Below, piece after piece: positions 1-6,924 of a stretch of DNA of 11,875 nucleotides (the first letter of the stretch is position 1; every line of letters starts with the position of its first letter). The DNA is from Persebacter sp051008975 (GTDB taxonomy: Bacteria; Pseudomonadota; Gammaproteobacteria; Tethybacterales; Persebacteraceae): the NCBI GenBank assembly GCA_051008975.1, contig JBPCXA010000096.1:1-11875 (forward strand), given 5' to 3'. Both the position numbers and the translations under genes were made by a program. The notes under the pieces were generated by a model, which worked only from the letters and a program-made list of their open reading frames with translations, was not told the DNA's origin and did not search any database.

Positions 1-6
1 TTTGTT

Positions 7-870
7 ATGGGCGATGTCGCTTTTGTGCTGGTCAGTTTGTTCTTTTTCGCGTTTTTGGCGACGTCCGTCGCGATGGGCGTGCGCACCGTGCCGCAGGGCG
101 AAGAGTGGGTGGTGGAGCGTTTCGGGCGGTATCATCGGACTTTGCCGCCGGGCTTGTCGGTGATCATCCCGTTTTTTGACCGCGTGGCGTATCGCGTCAT
201 CACCAAGGATATCGTGCTGGATATTGAGCGGCAGGAGGTCATCACCTCCGACAACGCGGTCATTTCCACCAACGCGGTCTCGTTTATCAAGATTTCGGAC
301 CCGCTGGCGTGCGTGTATGGCGTGGTGGATTTTCGCGTCGCCGTGCGCAATTTAGTGCAGACCGCGCTGCGCAGTATCATCGGCGAAATGACGCTGGACG
401 AGGCGCTGTCGTCGCGCGAAAAAATCAAGGCGCGTCTGCGCGGAATGGTCGCGGAAGATATGGAAAGCTGGGGCGTCACATTGAAGACGGTGGAAATCCA
501 GGATGTGCAGCCGTCCGATTCTATGCAGGCGTCAATGGAACAACAGGCGGCGGCGGAACGCGACCGCAAGGCGATGATCACCCGCGCCGAAGGGGCGAAA
601 CAATCGGCGATTTTAGAGGCGGAAGGGCGGCTGGAATCCGCGAAACGGGACGCCGAAGCCGAAGTCGCCCTGGCGGAAGCGTCCAAAAAGGCGATTATGC
701 TGGTGCGCGAAACGACCTCCGACGACGCGATGCCGCTGACTTATCTGCTCGGACAGCGGTATGTGGACGCGTTCAAAACCATCGCCGCCTCCGAAAACGG
801 AAAGTTTGTCGTGCTGCCCGCCGATTTGCAGCAGGCGATCAAAGGAATTTTATCCGCCAGACGCGATTGA
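7..870 (+). CDS. SPFH/band-7 domain membrane protein (paraslipin/QmcA/stomatin-like)
   Basis: The 287-residue product has one N-terminal hydrophobic segment (about residues 3-25), then an SPFH/band-7 domain (about 26-170). The domain carries family signatures: VPQGEEWVVERFGRY (28-42), the PPGL turn (47-50) followed by IPFFDRV, and the MTLDEALSSREKI stretch (128-140). An Ala/Glu/Lys-rich region (about 175-232) should form the coiled coil that drives ring assembly. Families of this type are membrane-anchored oligomers linked to microdomain organisation and protease control, often partnered by an NfeD-like protein. Such a partner could lie upstream, outside the window. The ATG at position 7 is chosen because it sits directly before the membrane segment. 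Only six bases are visible before it, so the ribosome binding site cannot be judged. The gene ends convergently, 29 bases from the next gene. The family is clear; which subfamily is less certain. Confidence 0.9.
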   Translation: MGDVAFVLVSLFFFAFLATSVAMGVRTVPQGEEWVVERFGRYHRTLPPGLSVIIPFFDRVAYRVITKDIVLDIERQEVITSDNAVISTNAVSFIKISDPLACVYGVVDFRVAVRNLVQTALRSIIGEMTLDEALSSREKIKARLRGMVAEDMESWGVTLKTVEIQDVQPSDSMQASMEQQAAAERDRKAMITRAEGAKQSAILEAEGRLESAKRDAEAEVALAEASKKAIMLVRETTSDDAMPLTYLLGQRYVDAFKTIAASENGKFVVLPADLQQAIKGILSARRD

Positions 871-899
871 TTTTTTACGGCGACATTTCGTCGCGAAAA

Positions 900-1562
900 T
901 TAATCGCCGTCTTTCGCCGCCGCCCCCGCGCCCCGCAGACGCGATTCGGCGGTGGCGGCGACGAAAGTGCGGGCGGCGAGGGCGTTCAGTTTTTTCCATT
1001 CCCTCGCGGCGACCGCGCATTGTTCGGAAACCGGCGCGGCGATCGCGGCGAAATCGCGCGGCGGCGAACACGGCGAAATTCGCGCGTCGGCGAGGGCGGC
1101 GGCGATATTCTCATTGCGGACGACCGCCGCGTTTTCGCCGTCCGTGATCAATACCGCCCCCCCCCATTGAATCTTCATACAGCGATTCGCGGCGGCCGCG
1201 GCGATCGCGACGAACGGCGCGAGAATTAACGGCCGGGCGGCGCGCGAAATTCGCCACCGCAGACGGACGCGCGACAAGTCGCCGATGAGAGTTCCGGCGG
1301 CGAACGGACACAACATTTCGCCGGCGACGGACGGAGTCAATTCGCCGCGCAAAATTTTGTTTTCGTCCGGCGCGCAAAAATCGCCGCGGGCGCGCGACGC
1401 AAAGGCGGCGGCAAACGGCAGCCCGCGCGCCGCCAGCCATCCGGCGGCGAGTCCGGCGTCCTCGGCGAGTCCCCACGAAAGTCCCGCGCCGCGCGCCGCC
1501 AAACGCGCCATGTTCCGGCATTCGTTGACCGAATATCGCGCTATGACGCCTCCCACGCCCAT
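900..1562 (-). CDS. DUF3726-like protein of unknown function
   Basis: This is a 220-residue soluble, alanine-rich protein with no signal peptide or membrane segment. The N-terminal stretch, YSVNECRNMARL followed by AARGAGLSWGLAEDAG (residues 10-38), matches my memory of DUF3726 proteins in marine proteobacteria; no function is established for that family. The gene is the last of a four-gene minus-strand operon. Its ATG (1560-1562) lies inside the 3' end of the 553-residue gene, a 22-base overlap that suggests coupled translation. A GTG two codons further in is an alternative start. The codons for WGGA near residue 135 contain an uninterrupted run of nine G (1157-1165 on the minus strand), and the frame is intact there. 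The ORF is certain from its operon position and reading frame. The family name is from recalled similarity only. Confidence 0.7.
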   Translation of the reverse strand: MGVGGVIARYSVNECRNMARLAARGAGLSWGLAEDAGLAAGWLAARGLPFAAAFASRARGDFCAPDENKILRGELTPSVAGEMLCPFAAGTLIGDLSRVRLRWRISRAARPLILAPFVAIAAAAANRCMKIQWGGAVLITDGENAAVVRNENIAAALADARISPCSPPRDFAAIAAPVSEQCAVAAREWKKLNALAARTFVAATAESRLRGAGAAAKDGD

Positions 1563-3202
1563 TCGTCCGCGGGCGCGGCGCCGATTTCGTCGGGGTAGGG
1601 CGCGTATTGAAACATATTAATCCGCAGCCAGCGGTCGGAACGCGGATCGAATTGGGACGCGCCGAAAAAGGAAAGTTTGCAGCGCAAAAGATCCAGCGGC
1701 GACATTTCGGCGGCGATTAAATTGTCGCGGATTTCGCCGAACGGAAACCGCGCCGCAATTTGCGCGCGCCGCGCCGCGCCGCGATGTTCCGGATGCCGCG
1801 ACAAAAAAAGCGCGAGCGGCAAATCCGCGTTTTCGCCCGCCAGCGCGGCGGCGAACGCGCGCGCGTCCCGCATCACCGCCAGCGGCAGTTCCAACTCCGC
1901 GCCGGGTTCCGCGCCGCGCGCACCCAGGCGTGGTTCCTGTTTTTCCTCCGACACATACCAAAATTGCGCGCGCGAACGCGCCGTTGAAAAACTCCCCCGC
2001 GCCGTCCATTTGCAATATCGCGCCAGCGAATCGCGCGTATCGCCGACGGTCGCGCCGCCGTCCAAAAAAAACGTTTCGTCCGCCGCCATCGCCGCCGCGA
2101 GATCGTCAATCAATTCGCCGTGCGGTTCCAGCAAAAGGGAAACCAAAGTTTCGCGCCCCTCCGCGGACATTTCCGCCCCCCCTCCCCGATATACCGTATT
2201 CCACGGAAGGGGAGTGTTATTTATATCCGCCGCGCGAAAATGTTTTCGCAGCCGCCGCAGATCGTCCCTGACGCGCGCGTTTTTTCGCCGCTGTCCGGGA
2301 TCGTCCGTCCGCCCCCGTGCCGCCTGTTTCTCCGCCTTTTTTGCGAACGATAAAAATTGTTTTATTGTATTTTCGTCCGCGGCGGGCAGGGAGCGGACCC
2401 GCGCCAGCGCGGTTTCGCGGGCGGAAATCCAATGATGCAGCAAAATCGGACGATTGACGAGAAAGGGCGCCATTCCGAGTCCGGTGGAATTTCCGATGCC
2501 GATTGCGCGGCGCGATTCGCGCGCGAACTTCGCCGCGGTCGTCGATTTCGCCGTCGCCAAATGTTCGACGAGGTCGGCGGGAAACGCGCGAAACATAAAC
2601 ACCGCCAGCATTTCCGCGGCGAACGGCGGGGAGAATTCCGGACGATCGCGGATGCGTTCGCGAATCGCGGTGCCGAATTTGCCGTTGCCATATACCGCGG
2701 TGGTGCGCATTAAATATCCGCTCTCCGCGATCCCGCGCGACGGACATTCGCCGCGCGCCAGCGATTCCACCGCGGCGGAGAACGCCCGCGCGCTGCGGTT
2801 GGCGCGCGACAAGACGAGTTGCCGCGGATCGTTTCGTCCCGCCTCCTGCAGCGGTACATTCGTTCGCATTTTTTTAATGTCGCGCGGCGACGGAACGCCG
2901 TCAAACAATGTAAACGCCGCGTCCCACGCCTCGGCGATGACGCGGTCGGAACGCAAATGCGGCGGCAAATCGCGGCTGAATACGACGAGCGAATATGTGT
3001 CGCGCGCGCGCGCGTTCGTCGCGCGATATACGGCGACGCCTTCGCCCCGTCCGTCAATGTTCCACACGGGACGCGAAAACCGCCACCGCTCGCTTTGCAG
3101 CCGCCGCGACAGCACGCGCATAAAACTCAACCGCGTCTGGCAAAACGCGCCCAGCACCGGCAAGCGCATCACCTGCGCCGGCGCGCGCGGCGGAATTTTC
3201 AT
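1541..3202 (-). CDS. Conserved protein of unknown function, 553 residues, third gene of the aldehyde dehydrogenase operon
   Basis: I do not recognise a named family. The product is soluble, with no signal peptide or membrane segment. Stretches that look conserved are YLMRTTAVYGNGKFG (163-177), GIGNSTGLGMAPFLVN (235-250), HHWISARET (256-264), FFLDGG (378-383) and FGASQFDPRSDRW (513-525). The Gly/Ser/Thr-rich motif at 235-250 could line a ligand site, but no Rossmann or P-loop pattern is convincing. I recall similar long proteins beside DUF3726 genes in marine proteobacteria. The frame stays open upstream to 3343, but that would overlap the dipeptidase-like gene by 131 bases. The ATG at 3200-3202 lies 10 bases after that gene's stop and follows a GGACCGGA purine-rich site, so it is preferred. 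A seven-G run (2176-2182) falls in the codons for the GGG at 340-342. The gene call is strong; the function is unknown. Confidence 0.8.
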   Translation of the reverse strand: MKIPPRAPAQVMRLPVLGAFCQTRLSFMRVLSRRLQSERWRFSRPVWNIDGRGEGVAVYRATNARARDTYSLVVFSRDLPPHLRSDRVIAEAWDAAFTLFDGVPSPRDIKKMRTNVPLQEAGRNDPRQLVLSRANRSARAFSAAVESLARGECPSRGIAESGYLMRTTAVYGNGKFGTAIRERIRDRPEFSPPFAAEMLAVFMFRAFPADLVEHLATAKSTTAAKFARESRRAIGIGNSTGLGMAPFLVNRPILLHHWISARETALARVRSLPAADENTIKQFLSFAKKAEKQAARGRTDDPGQRRKNARVRDDLRRLRKHFRAADINNTPLPWNTVYRGGGAEMSAEGRETLVSLLLEPHGELIDDLAAAMAADETFFLDGGATVGDTRDSLARYCKWTARGSFSTARSRAQFWYVSEEKQEPRLGARGAEPGAELELPLAVMRDARAFAAALAGENADLPLALFLSRHPEHRGAARRAQIAARFPFGEIRDNLIAAEMSPLDLLRCKLSFFGASQFDPRSDRWLRINMFQYAPYPDEIGAAPADEWAWEAS

Positions 3203-3212
3203 TCCGGTCCGT

Positions 3213-4184
3213 TCATTCCGGACGAAAAGAATGCGCGAAAAAACGCAGCCAATTTTCGCCCAATATGCCGCCGGTTTCTTTCTCGCCGAAACCCGCCGCG
3301 CGCAAACCGGAATGCAAATTATCAAAGTCGGCGGCGGATTCAAACCATTCCGGCTGCGGCGGAAAAACGGCGGCGGATTCGTCTTCCGTATTTCGCCGCC
3401 ACCGTCCGTTCCGCATCCAGCGGACGACGGAATCGGGATGCCCGCGGCATAAATCGGAACCGATTCCGAGATTTCGGACGCCGATAATTTCGGCGGCGCG
3501 CGCCGCCATTTCGCAAAAACTTTGCAGCGTACATTCGCCGCCGCTTTTAAGATGATGCGGATACAAACTCAATCCGAGCATTCCGCCGGAATCGCCCAGC
3601 GCGCGCAAGACCGCTTCGGATTTGTTGCGCGGACAGGCATGCCAGAACGCCGGATTGGCGTGCGTAATGGCGATCGGCCGCCGCGACAATTGTATCGCCT
3701 GCAGCGTGGATTCTTCGCCCGAATGCGACATGTCTATAACCATTCCGAGGCGGTTCATTTCGGCGATAACTTCGCGCCCCGCGCGGGTGACGCCGCCGTC
3801 GCGCTCTTCATAACATCCGCCGGCGAGCGAAGTTTGATTGTTGTAGGTCGGCTGCATAAAACGCGCGCCGAGCGCGTGGCAAATTTCCACGAGTCCCACG
3901 TCGTCTTCCAGCGGCGAACAATTTTGGAATCCGAAAAAAATCGCGGCGCGCCCGCTCTCCCGCGCGATGCGCACATCGTCGGCGTCCCGGCCGGGCATGA
4001 TCAGATCGGAATGCAGCGAAAACATTTCGTTCCATCCGGCGATGTTCGCCGCCGTCTCGCGGAAGTTTTCGTAATAGCACACGGTGGCATGCACCGCATT
4101 CAGCCCCCCCCCCCGCAATTCCAAAAAACGCTCGCGGTTCCAGTCGCAGTACTGCAGTCCGTCTATGCGCGCGTACGAAGTCAT
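3213..4184 (-). CDS. M19 membrane-dipeptidase-like protein with an incomplete metal site
   Basis: The 323-residue protein follows the renal-dipeptidase (peptidase M19) layout of a TIM-barrel amidohydrolase: IDGLQYC (7-13), FFGFQN (83-88), VTRAGREVIAEMNRLG (132-147), IDMSHS (150-155), PIAITHANPAFWH (170-182), LGIGSD (239-244) and a C-terminal GGILGENWLRFF (305-316). M19 enzymes bind two zinc ions and cleave dipeptides. Here the N-terminal HxD zinc ligands are replaced by LQY (10-12), and the bridging Glu appears as Gln87. Equivalents of the other ligands remain (His154, His175), as does Asp244. It may therefore hold one metal or act on something other than dipeptides. The ATG at 4182-4184 overlaps the dehydrogenase stop as ATGA. 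A TTG-type upstream start is possible but unnecessary. Eleven consecutive G (4104-4114) encode RGGG near residues 24-27. Family membership is sure; activity is not. Confidence 0.88.
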   Translation of the reverse strand: MTSYARIDGLQYCDWNRERFLELRGGGLNAVHATVCYYENFRETAANIAGWNEMFSLHSDLIMPGRDADDVRIARESGRAAIFFGFQNCSPLEDDVGLVEICHALGARFMQPTYNNQTSLAGGCYEERDGGVTRAGREVIAEMNRLGMVIDMSHSGEESTLQAIQLSRRPIAITHANPAFWHACPRNKSEAVLRALGDSGGMLGLSLYPHHLKSGGECTLQSFCEMAARAAEIIGVRNLGIGSDLCRGHPDSVVRWMRNGRWRRNTEDESAAVFPPQPEWFESAADFDNLHSGLRAAGFGEKETGGILGENWLRFFAHSFRPE

Positions 4185-5623
4185 TCGGGCGCCCCGGCGC
4201 AAATGTAGGAGGTCTTGACGGCGGTGTAAAACTCGGCGGCGGCGCGCCCCTGTTCGCGCGCGCCGTGCGAGGAGTTTTTACGCCCGCCGAACGGCACATG
4301 ATAGTCGGTGCCGGCGGTCGGCAAATTGATCATCACGCAGCCGGTTTTTATGTTGCGGCGAAAATGCGCGGCGCGGGCGAGCGAGCGAGTCATAATTCCG
4401 GAGACGAGTCCGTATTCGGTGTCGCCCGCGATATGCAGCGCATGCTCGTAGGAATCGGCGGCGATGACGCACGCGATCGGCGCGAACATTTCCTCGCGAT
4501 TAATCCGCATCGCGTTGTCGCCCGCGAAAAGAACCGGCGACATATAATATCCGTCATGCGCCGCGCGCGGCGGGTCGCCGCCGCATAAAAGTTCGGCGTT
4601 CTCCTCCTTCGCAATTTTCATATAATTCAAATTGCTCTGCAGTTGCGCGCGGCTCGCCGCGGGACCCATTTGCGTCTGCGAATCCAGCGCGTGTCCGACT
4701 TTGATCGCTTTGGCGGCGGCGGCGAGTTTGTCCGCGAATTCGTCGTAAATGCGGCGGTGCGCGATCAACCGGGAGGACGCGGTGCATTTTTGTCCGGTGC
4801 CGCCGAACGCCCCGGCGGCGGCGTGGCGGACGGCGAGATCAATGTCGGCGTCGTCCATAATCACGAGCGGATTTTTGGATCCCATTTCCATTTGCAATTT
4901 CGTTAAATTGCGCGCCGCTGCCGCGGCGATTTTACGGCCGGTCTGCAAAGAACCGGTGAACGAAACGGCGTCAATCTCCGGATGACCGGCGATTTTTTCG
5001 CCGATCGCGCCGCCGGCGCCCATCACTAAGTTAAATACGCCGGCGGGGGCGTCCTGCGCGGCGAAAATTTCGGCGAAGGCGGTCGCCGAGGCGGGCGTCA
5101 GATTCGCCGGCTTCCAAATAACCGAATTGCCGAAAGCCAGCGCCGGGGCGATTTTCCAGCAGGCGGTCGCCATCGGAAAATTCCACGGCGAAATGATTCC
5201 GACGACGCCTACCGGTTCGCGGTGCACGTCAATTTCCACGCCGGGGCGCACCGAATCGGCGGTTTCGCCCGGCGCGCGCAGCACTTCGGCGGCGTAATAC
5301 TCGAAAAATTGTCCGGCGCGAAACACTTCGCCGACGCCTTCGGCGCGCGGTTTTCCCTCCTCGCGCGACAGCAATTCGCCGAGCGAATCGGCGCGCGCGA
5401 TCAATTCGCCCCCGATCGCGGCAAGCACGGCGCGGCGTTTCTCCAATCCGCACGCCGCCCACCGCGGCTGCGATTCGCGCGCCGCGGCGACCGCCGCGTC
5501 CAACTGCGCGGCGTCCGCCTGCGCGAAACGCCCGATAATGTCGGAAGTGTCGGACGGATTGATGTTTTCAATCTTGTCCGGCGAATCCGTCCATTCGCCG
5601 CCGATATAGTTTTGTGTTTTCAT
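4181..5623 (-). CDS. NAD(P)-dependent aldehyde dehydrogenase, alpha-ketoglutarate semialdehyde dehydrogenase-like
   Basis: The 480-residue product has the usual length and full motif set of the aldehyde dehydrogenase superfamily: SPWNFP with Asn148, the cofactor-binding KPAN with Lys171, FTGSLQTG (222-229), EMGSKNP with general base Glu246, FGGTGQKC with nucleophile Cys280, and EEMFAP (377-382). YHVPFGGRKNSS (441-452) and the REQGR end closely resemble enzymes I know as 2-oxoglutarate semialdehyde (2,5-dioxovalerate) dehydrogenases of hydroxyproline and sugar-acid catabolism. They oxidise the semialdehyde to 2-oxoglutarate in the cytoplasm. The usual ELGGKNP reads EMGSKNP here. ATG at 5621-5623 gives the standard N-terminus (YIGGEW). 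The open frame reaching back to 6112 runs through a repeat and antisense to anmK, so it is rejected. This is the first gene of the operon, with a TATAAT box just upstream. Superfamily certain; substrate inferred. Confidence 0.9.
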   Translation of the reverse strand: MKTQNYIGGEWTDSPDKIENINPSDTSDIIGRFAQADAAQLDAAVAAARESQPRWAACGLEKRRAVLAAIGGELIARADSLGELLSREEGKPRAEGVGEVFRAGQFFEYYAAEVLRAPGETADSVRPGVEIDVHREPVGVVGIISPWNFPMATACWKIAPALAFGNSVIWKPANLTPASATAFAEIFAAQDAPAGVFNLVMGAGGAIGEKIAGHPEIDAVSFTGSLQTGRKIAAAAARNLTKLQMEMGSKNPLVIMDDADIDLAVRHAAAGAFGGTGQKCTASSRLIAHRRIYDEFADKLAAAAKAIKVGHALDSQTQMGPAASRAQLQSNLNYMKIAKEENAELLCGGDPPRAAHDGYYMSPVLFAGDNAMRINREEMFAPIACVIAADSYEHALHIAGDTEYGLVSGIMTRSLARAAHFRRNIKTGCVMINLPTAGTDYHVPFGGRKNSSHGAREQGRAAAEFYTAVKTSYICAGAPE

Positions 5624-5629
5624 CGGGGA

Positions 5630-5635
5630 ATTATA
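5630..5635 (-). promoter_or_regulatory. Candidate -10 box for the aldehyde dehydrogenase operon
   Basis: A perfect TATAAT on the minus strand ends seven bases before the ATG. No good -35 hexamer is seen at normal spacing. Transcription starting the usual distance downstream would begin at or next to the ATG, giving a leaderless or nearly leaderless message. This fits the lack of a Shine-Dalgarno sequence there. Confidence 0.4.
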
Positions 5636-5684
5636 CTCCGCGCCGTCCGAAAAACGATTTTGTACACTCCAAGTCCCCATAATT

Positions 5685-5774
5685 CCATTCCTGCGAAGGC
5701 AGGAATCTATGCCGCCGCAAAGCGGCGGGAAATTACCGTCTTCGGCGCGGAGATTTCTGCTTTCGCAGGAATGG
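5685..5774. repeat. 90-bp palindromic intergenic element, copy 1
   Basis: The two ends are 24-base inverted repeats (5685-5708 and 5751-5774) matching at 22 of 24 positions; each contains its own short palindrome (ATTCCTGCGAAGGCAGGAAT at the left). Between them is a second hairpin, CCGCCGCAAAGCGGCGG (5712-5728). Read on the minus strand, the whole unit aligns nearly base for base with the copy at 11156-11257, so the two are one family in opposite orientation. It encodes nothing evident and resembles the REP-like or MITE-like intergenic palindromes common in proteobacteria. It sits between anmK and the dehydrogenase gene. Confidence 0.85.
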
Positions 5775-5784
5775 CACGTACTTT

Positions 5785-5819
5785 GAGAAAAGCGGAAATT
5801 TGCGGTGCAGGCATTTCCG
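5785..5819 (-). terminator. Candidate intrinsic terminator after anmK
   Basis: On the minus strand, 22 bases past the anmK stop, CGGAAAT (5813-5819) pairs perfectly with ATTTCCG (5793-5799). Two more G-C pairs are possible inside the loop. The stem is followed by CTTTTCTC. The stem is AT-rich and the T-tract is short, so it is plausible but not strong. Confidence 0.4.
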
Positions 5820-5841
5820 TTATTGTGGCAAAAGGAAAAAA

Positions 5842-6924
5842 TTAATTCCGCGAATTCCGCGCATCGCCGGCGCGGTGATGCGCGCCGAGAATGCGCGCGC
5901 CGCGGGCGCCGGTGATCGCCGCGACATCCGCCGCCGCGCCGTCCATAAATTGTTTGGCGAGCCAGGCGAACGCCGCCGCCTCCATTTGTTCCGCGGCGAT
6001 TCCGGCGTCGTCGCTGGGGCGCACTTTCGCGGACGACAACGCCGCGATGCGCGCGGACAAGAAATTGTTGCGCGCGCCGCCGCCGCATAAAAACGCGGTC
6101 GTCGCGCCGCAATTGTCAATCGCCGCGGCGACGGTTTCCGCGCTCCATTCCAAAAGAGTCGCCTGCGCGTCCCGCGGACGATGATGCGACAATTCGGATT
6201 CAAAATGTCGCAAATCAAACTGTTCGCGCCCGCAACTCTTCGGCGGCGGCAGCCGCAAAAACGGATGCGCGCGCAGCGTCCGCAAAAGCGTTTCGGCGAC
6301 CGCGCCGCCTTTCGCCCATTCGCCGCCGTCGTCAAACGCGCCGCCGCGATGCCGCCGGTGCCAGCCGTCCAGCAGCATATTCGCCGGACAAATATCCCAT
6401 CCCCGCGCGCCGCCGTCCGCGTCCAGCACCGTGATGTTGGCGACGCCGCCCAAATTGACGATCGCGCAGGGCGCGCGGTCGGTGAAAAAAAACCGATGAA
6501 ATAACGGCGCGAGCGGCGCGCCCTGTCCGCCGGCGGCGATGTCGCGGGAACGAAAATCGCACACCACATCGGCGCCGGTCAATTCCGCGAGCAGCGCGCC
6601 GTTTAATAATTGCAAAGTCCAGCCGCGTTCCGGACGATGCAGCACGGTCTGCCCGTGGCATCCGAGCGCGACGATTTCGCCGCGCCGCGGCAAAGACAAA
6701 AAGGCGTCCGCGCATATACGGGTGATTTCGTTCGCCGCGTCCATCGCCGCCGCCAGCGCGCCGTTTTCGTCCAGACGGCGGAACGCCGCGGCGGTTTTTT
6801 GCGGCACCGGAATCGCCGAATGGGCGACCGGCTTGAACGATTCTCCCGCCTCGCACAACACCGCGTCGGCGGCGTCCAAACTCGTGCCGGTCATCACGCC
6901 GGCGTAATACCGCGCGACGTTCAC
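5842..6924 (-). CDS. anmK: Anhydro-N-acetylmuramic acid kinase
   Basis: AnmK uses ATP to open and phosphorylate 1,6-anhydro-MurNAc, giving MurNAc-6-phosphate in the cytosolic murein recycling pathway (then MurQ). The 360-residue length is normal. Motifs seen are GVMTGTSLDAAD (9-20, nucleotide-binding), ALGCHGQTVLH (86-96), DFRSRDIAAGGQGAPLAP (123-140), IVNLGGVANIT (155-165), the segment with putative catalytic Asp177 (WDICPANMLLD, 176-186), and FLCGGGARN (278-286). The usual FDTGPGN is altered to WDICPAN, but the Asp and Asn stay. The start is GTG at 6922-6924, overlapping the M23 gene stop as GTGA, which suggests translational coupling. It is last in the hom-thrC-M23-anmK operon. Beside an M23 murein hydrolase the role is consistent. 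The C-terminal tail, rich in Arg, His and Asn, is probably disordered. Confidence 0.93.
   Translation of the reverse strand: MNVARYYAGVMTGTSLDAADAVLCEAGESFKPVAHSAIPVPQKTAAAFRRLDENGALAAAMDAANEITRICADAFLSLPRRGEIVALGCHGQTVLHRPERGWTLQLLNGALLAELTGADVVCDFRSRDIAAGGQGAPLAPLFHRFFFTDRAPCAIVNLGGVANITVLDADGGARGWDICPANMLLDGWHRRHRGGAFDDGGEWAKGGAVAETLLRTLRAHPFLRLPPPKSCGREQFDLRHFESELSHHRPRDAQATLLEWSAETVAAAIDNCGATTAFLCGGGARNNFLSARIAALSSAKVRPSDDAGIAAEQMEAAAFAWLAKQFMDGAAADVAAITGARGARILGAHHRAGDARNSRN

Noticed and set aside
880..894. GCGAC-ATTTC-GTCGC hairpin between the SPFH and DUF3726-like genes as a terminator
   Set aside because: The stem has only five pairs and no T-tract follows it on either strand.
3203..3343. 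47-residue N-terminal extension of the 553-residue protein
   Set aside because: It would overlap the dipeptidase-like gene by 131 bases. The internal ATG has a purine-rich site and sits 10 bases after that gene's stop.
4005..4013. His58-Ser-Asp60 of the M19-like protein as the missing HxD zinc ligands
   Set aside because: The canonical HxD lies at the end of the first barrel strand, matching residues 10-12 here. His58-Asp60 is about 48 residues too late, though only a structure can exclude it fully.
5624..6112. N-terminal extension of the aldehyde dehydrogenase
   Set aside because: The added residues are low-complexity, run through the palindromic repeat and antisense to anmK, and the family N-terminus begins at the ATG ending at 5623.
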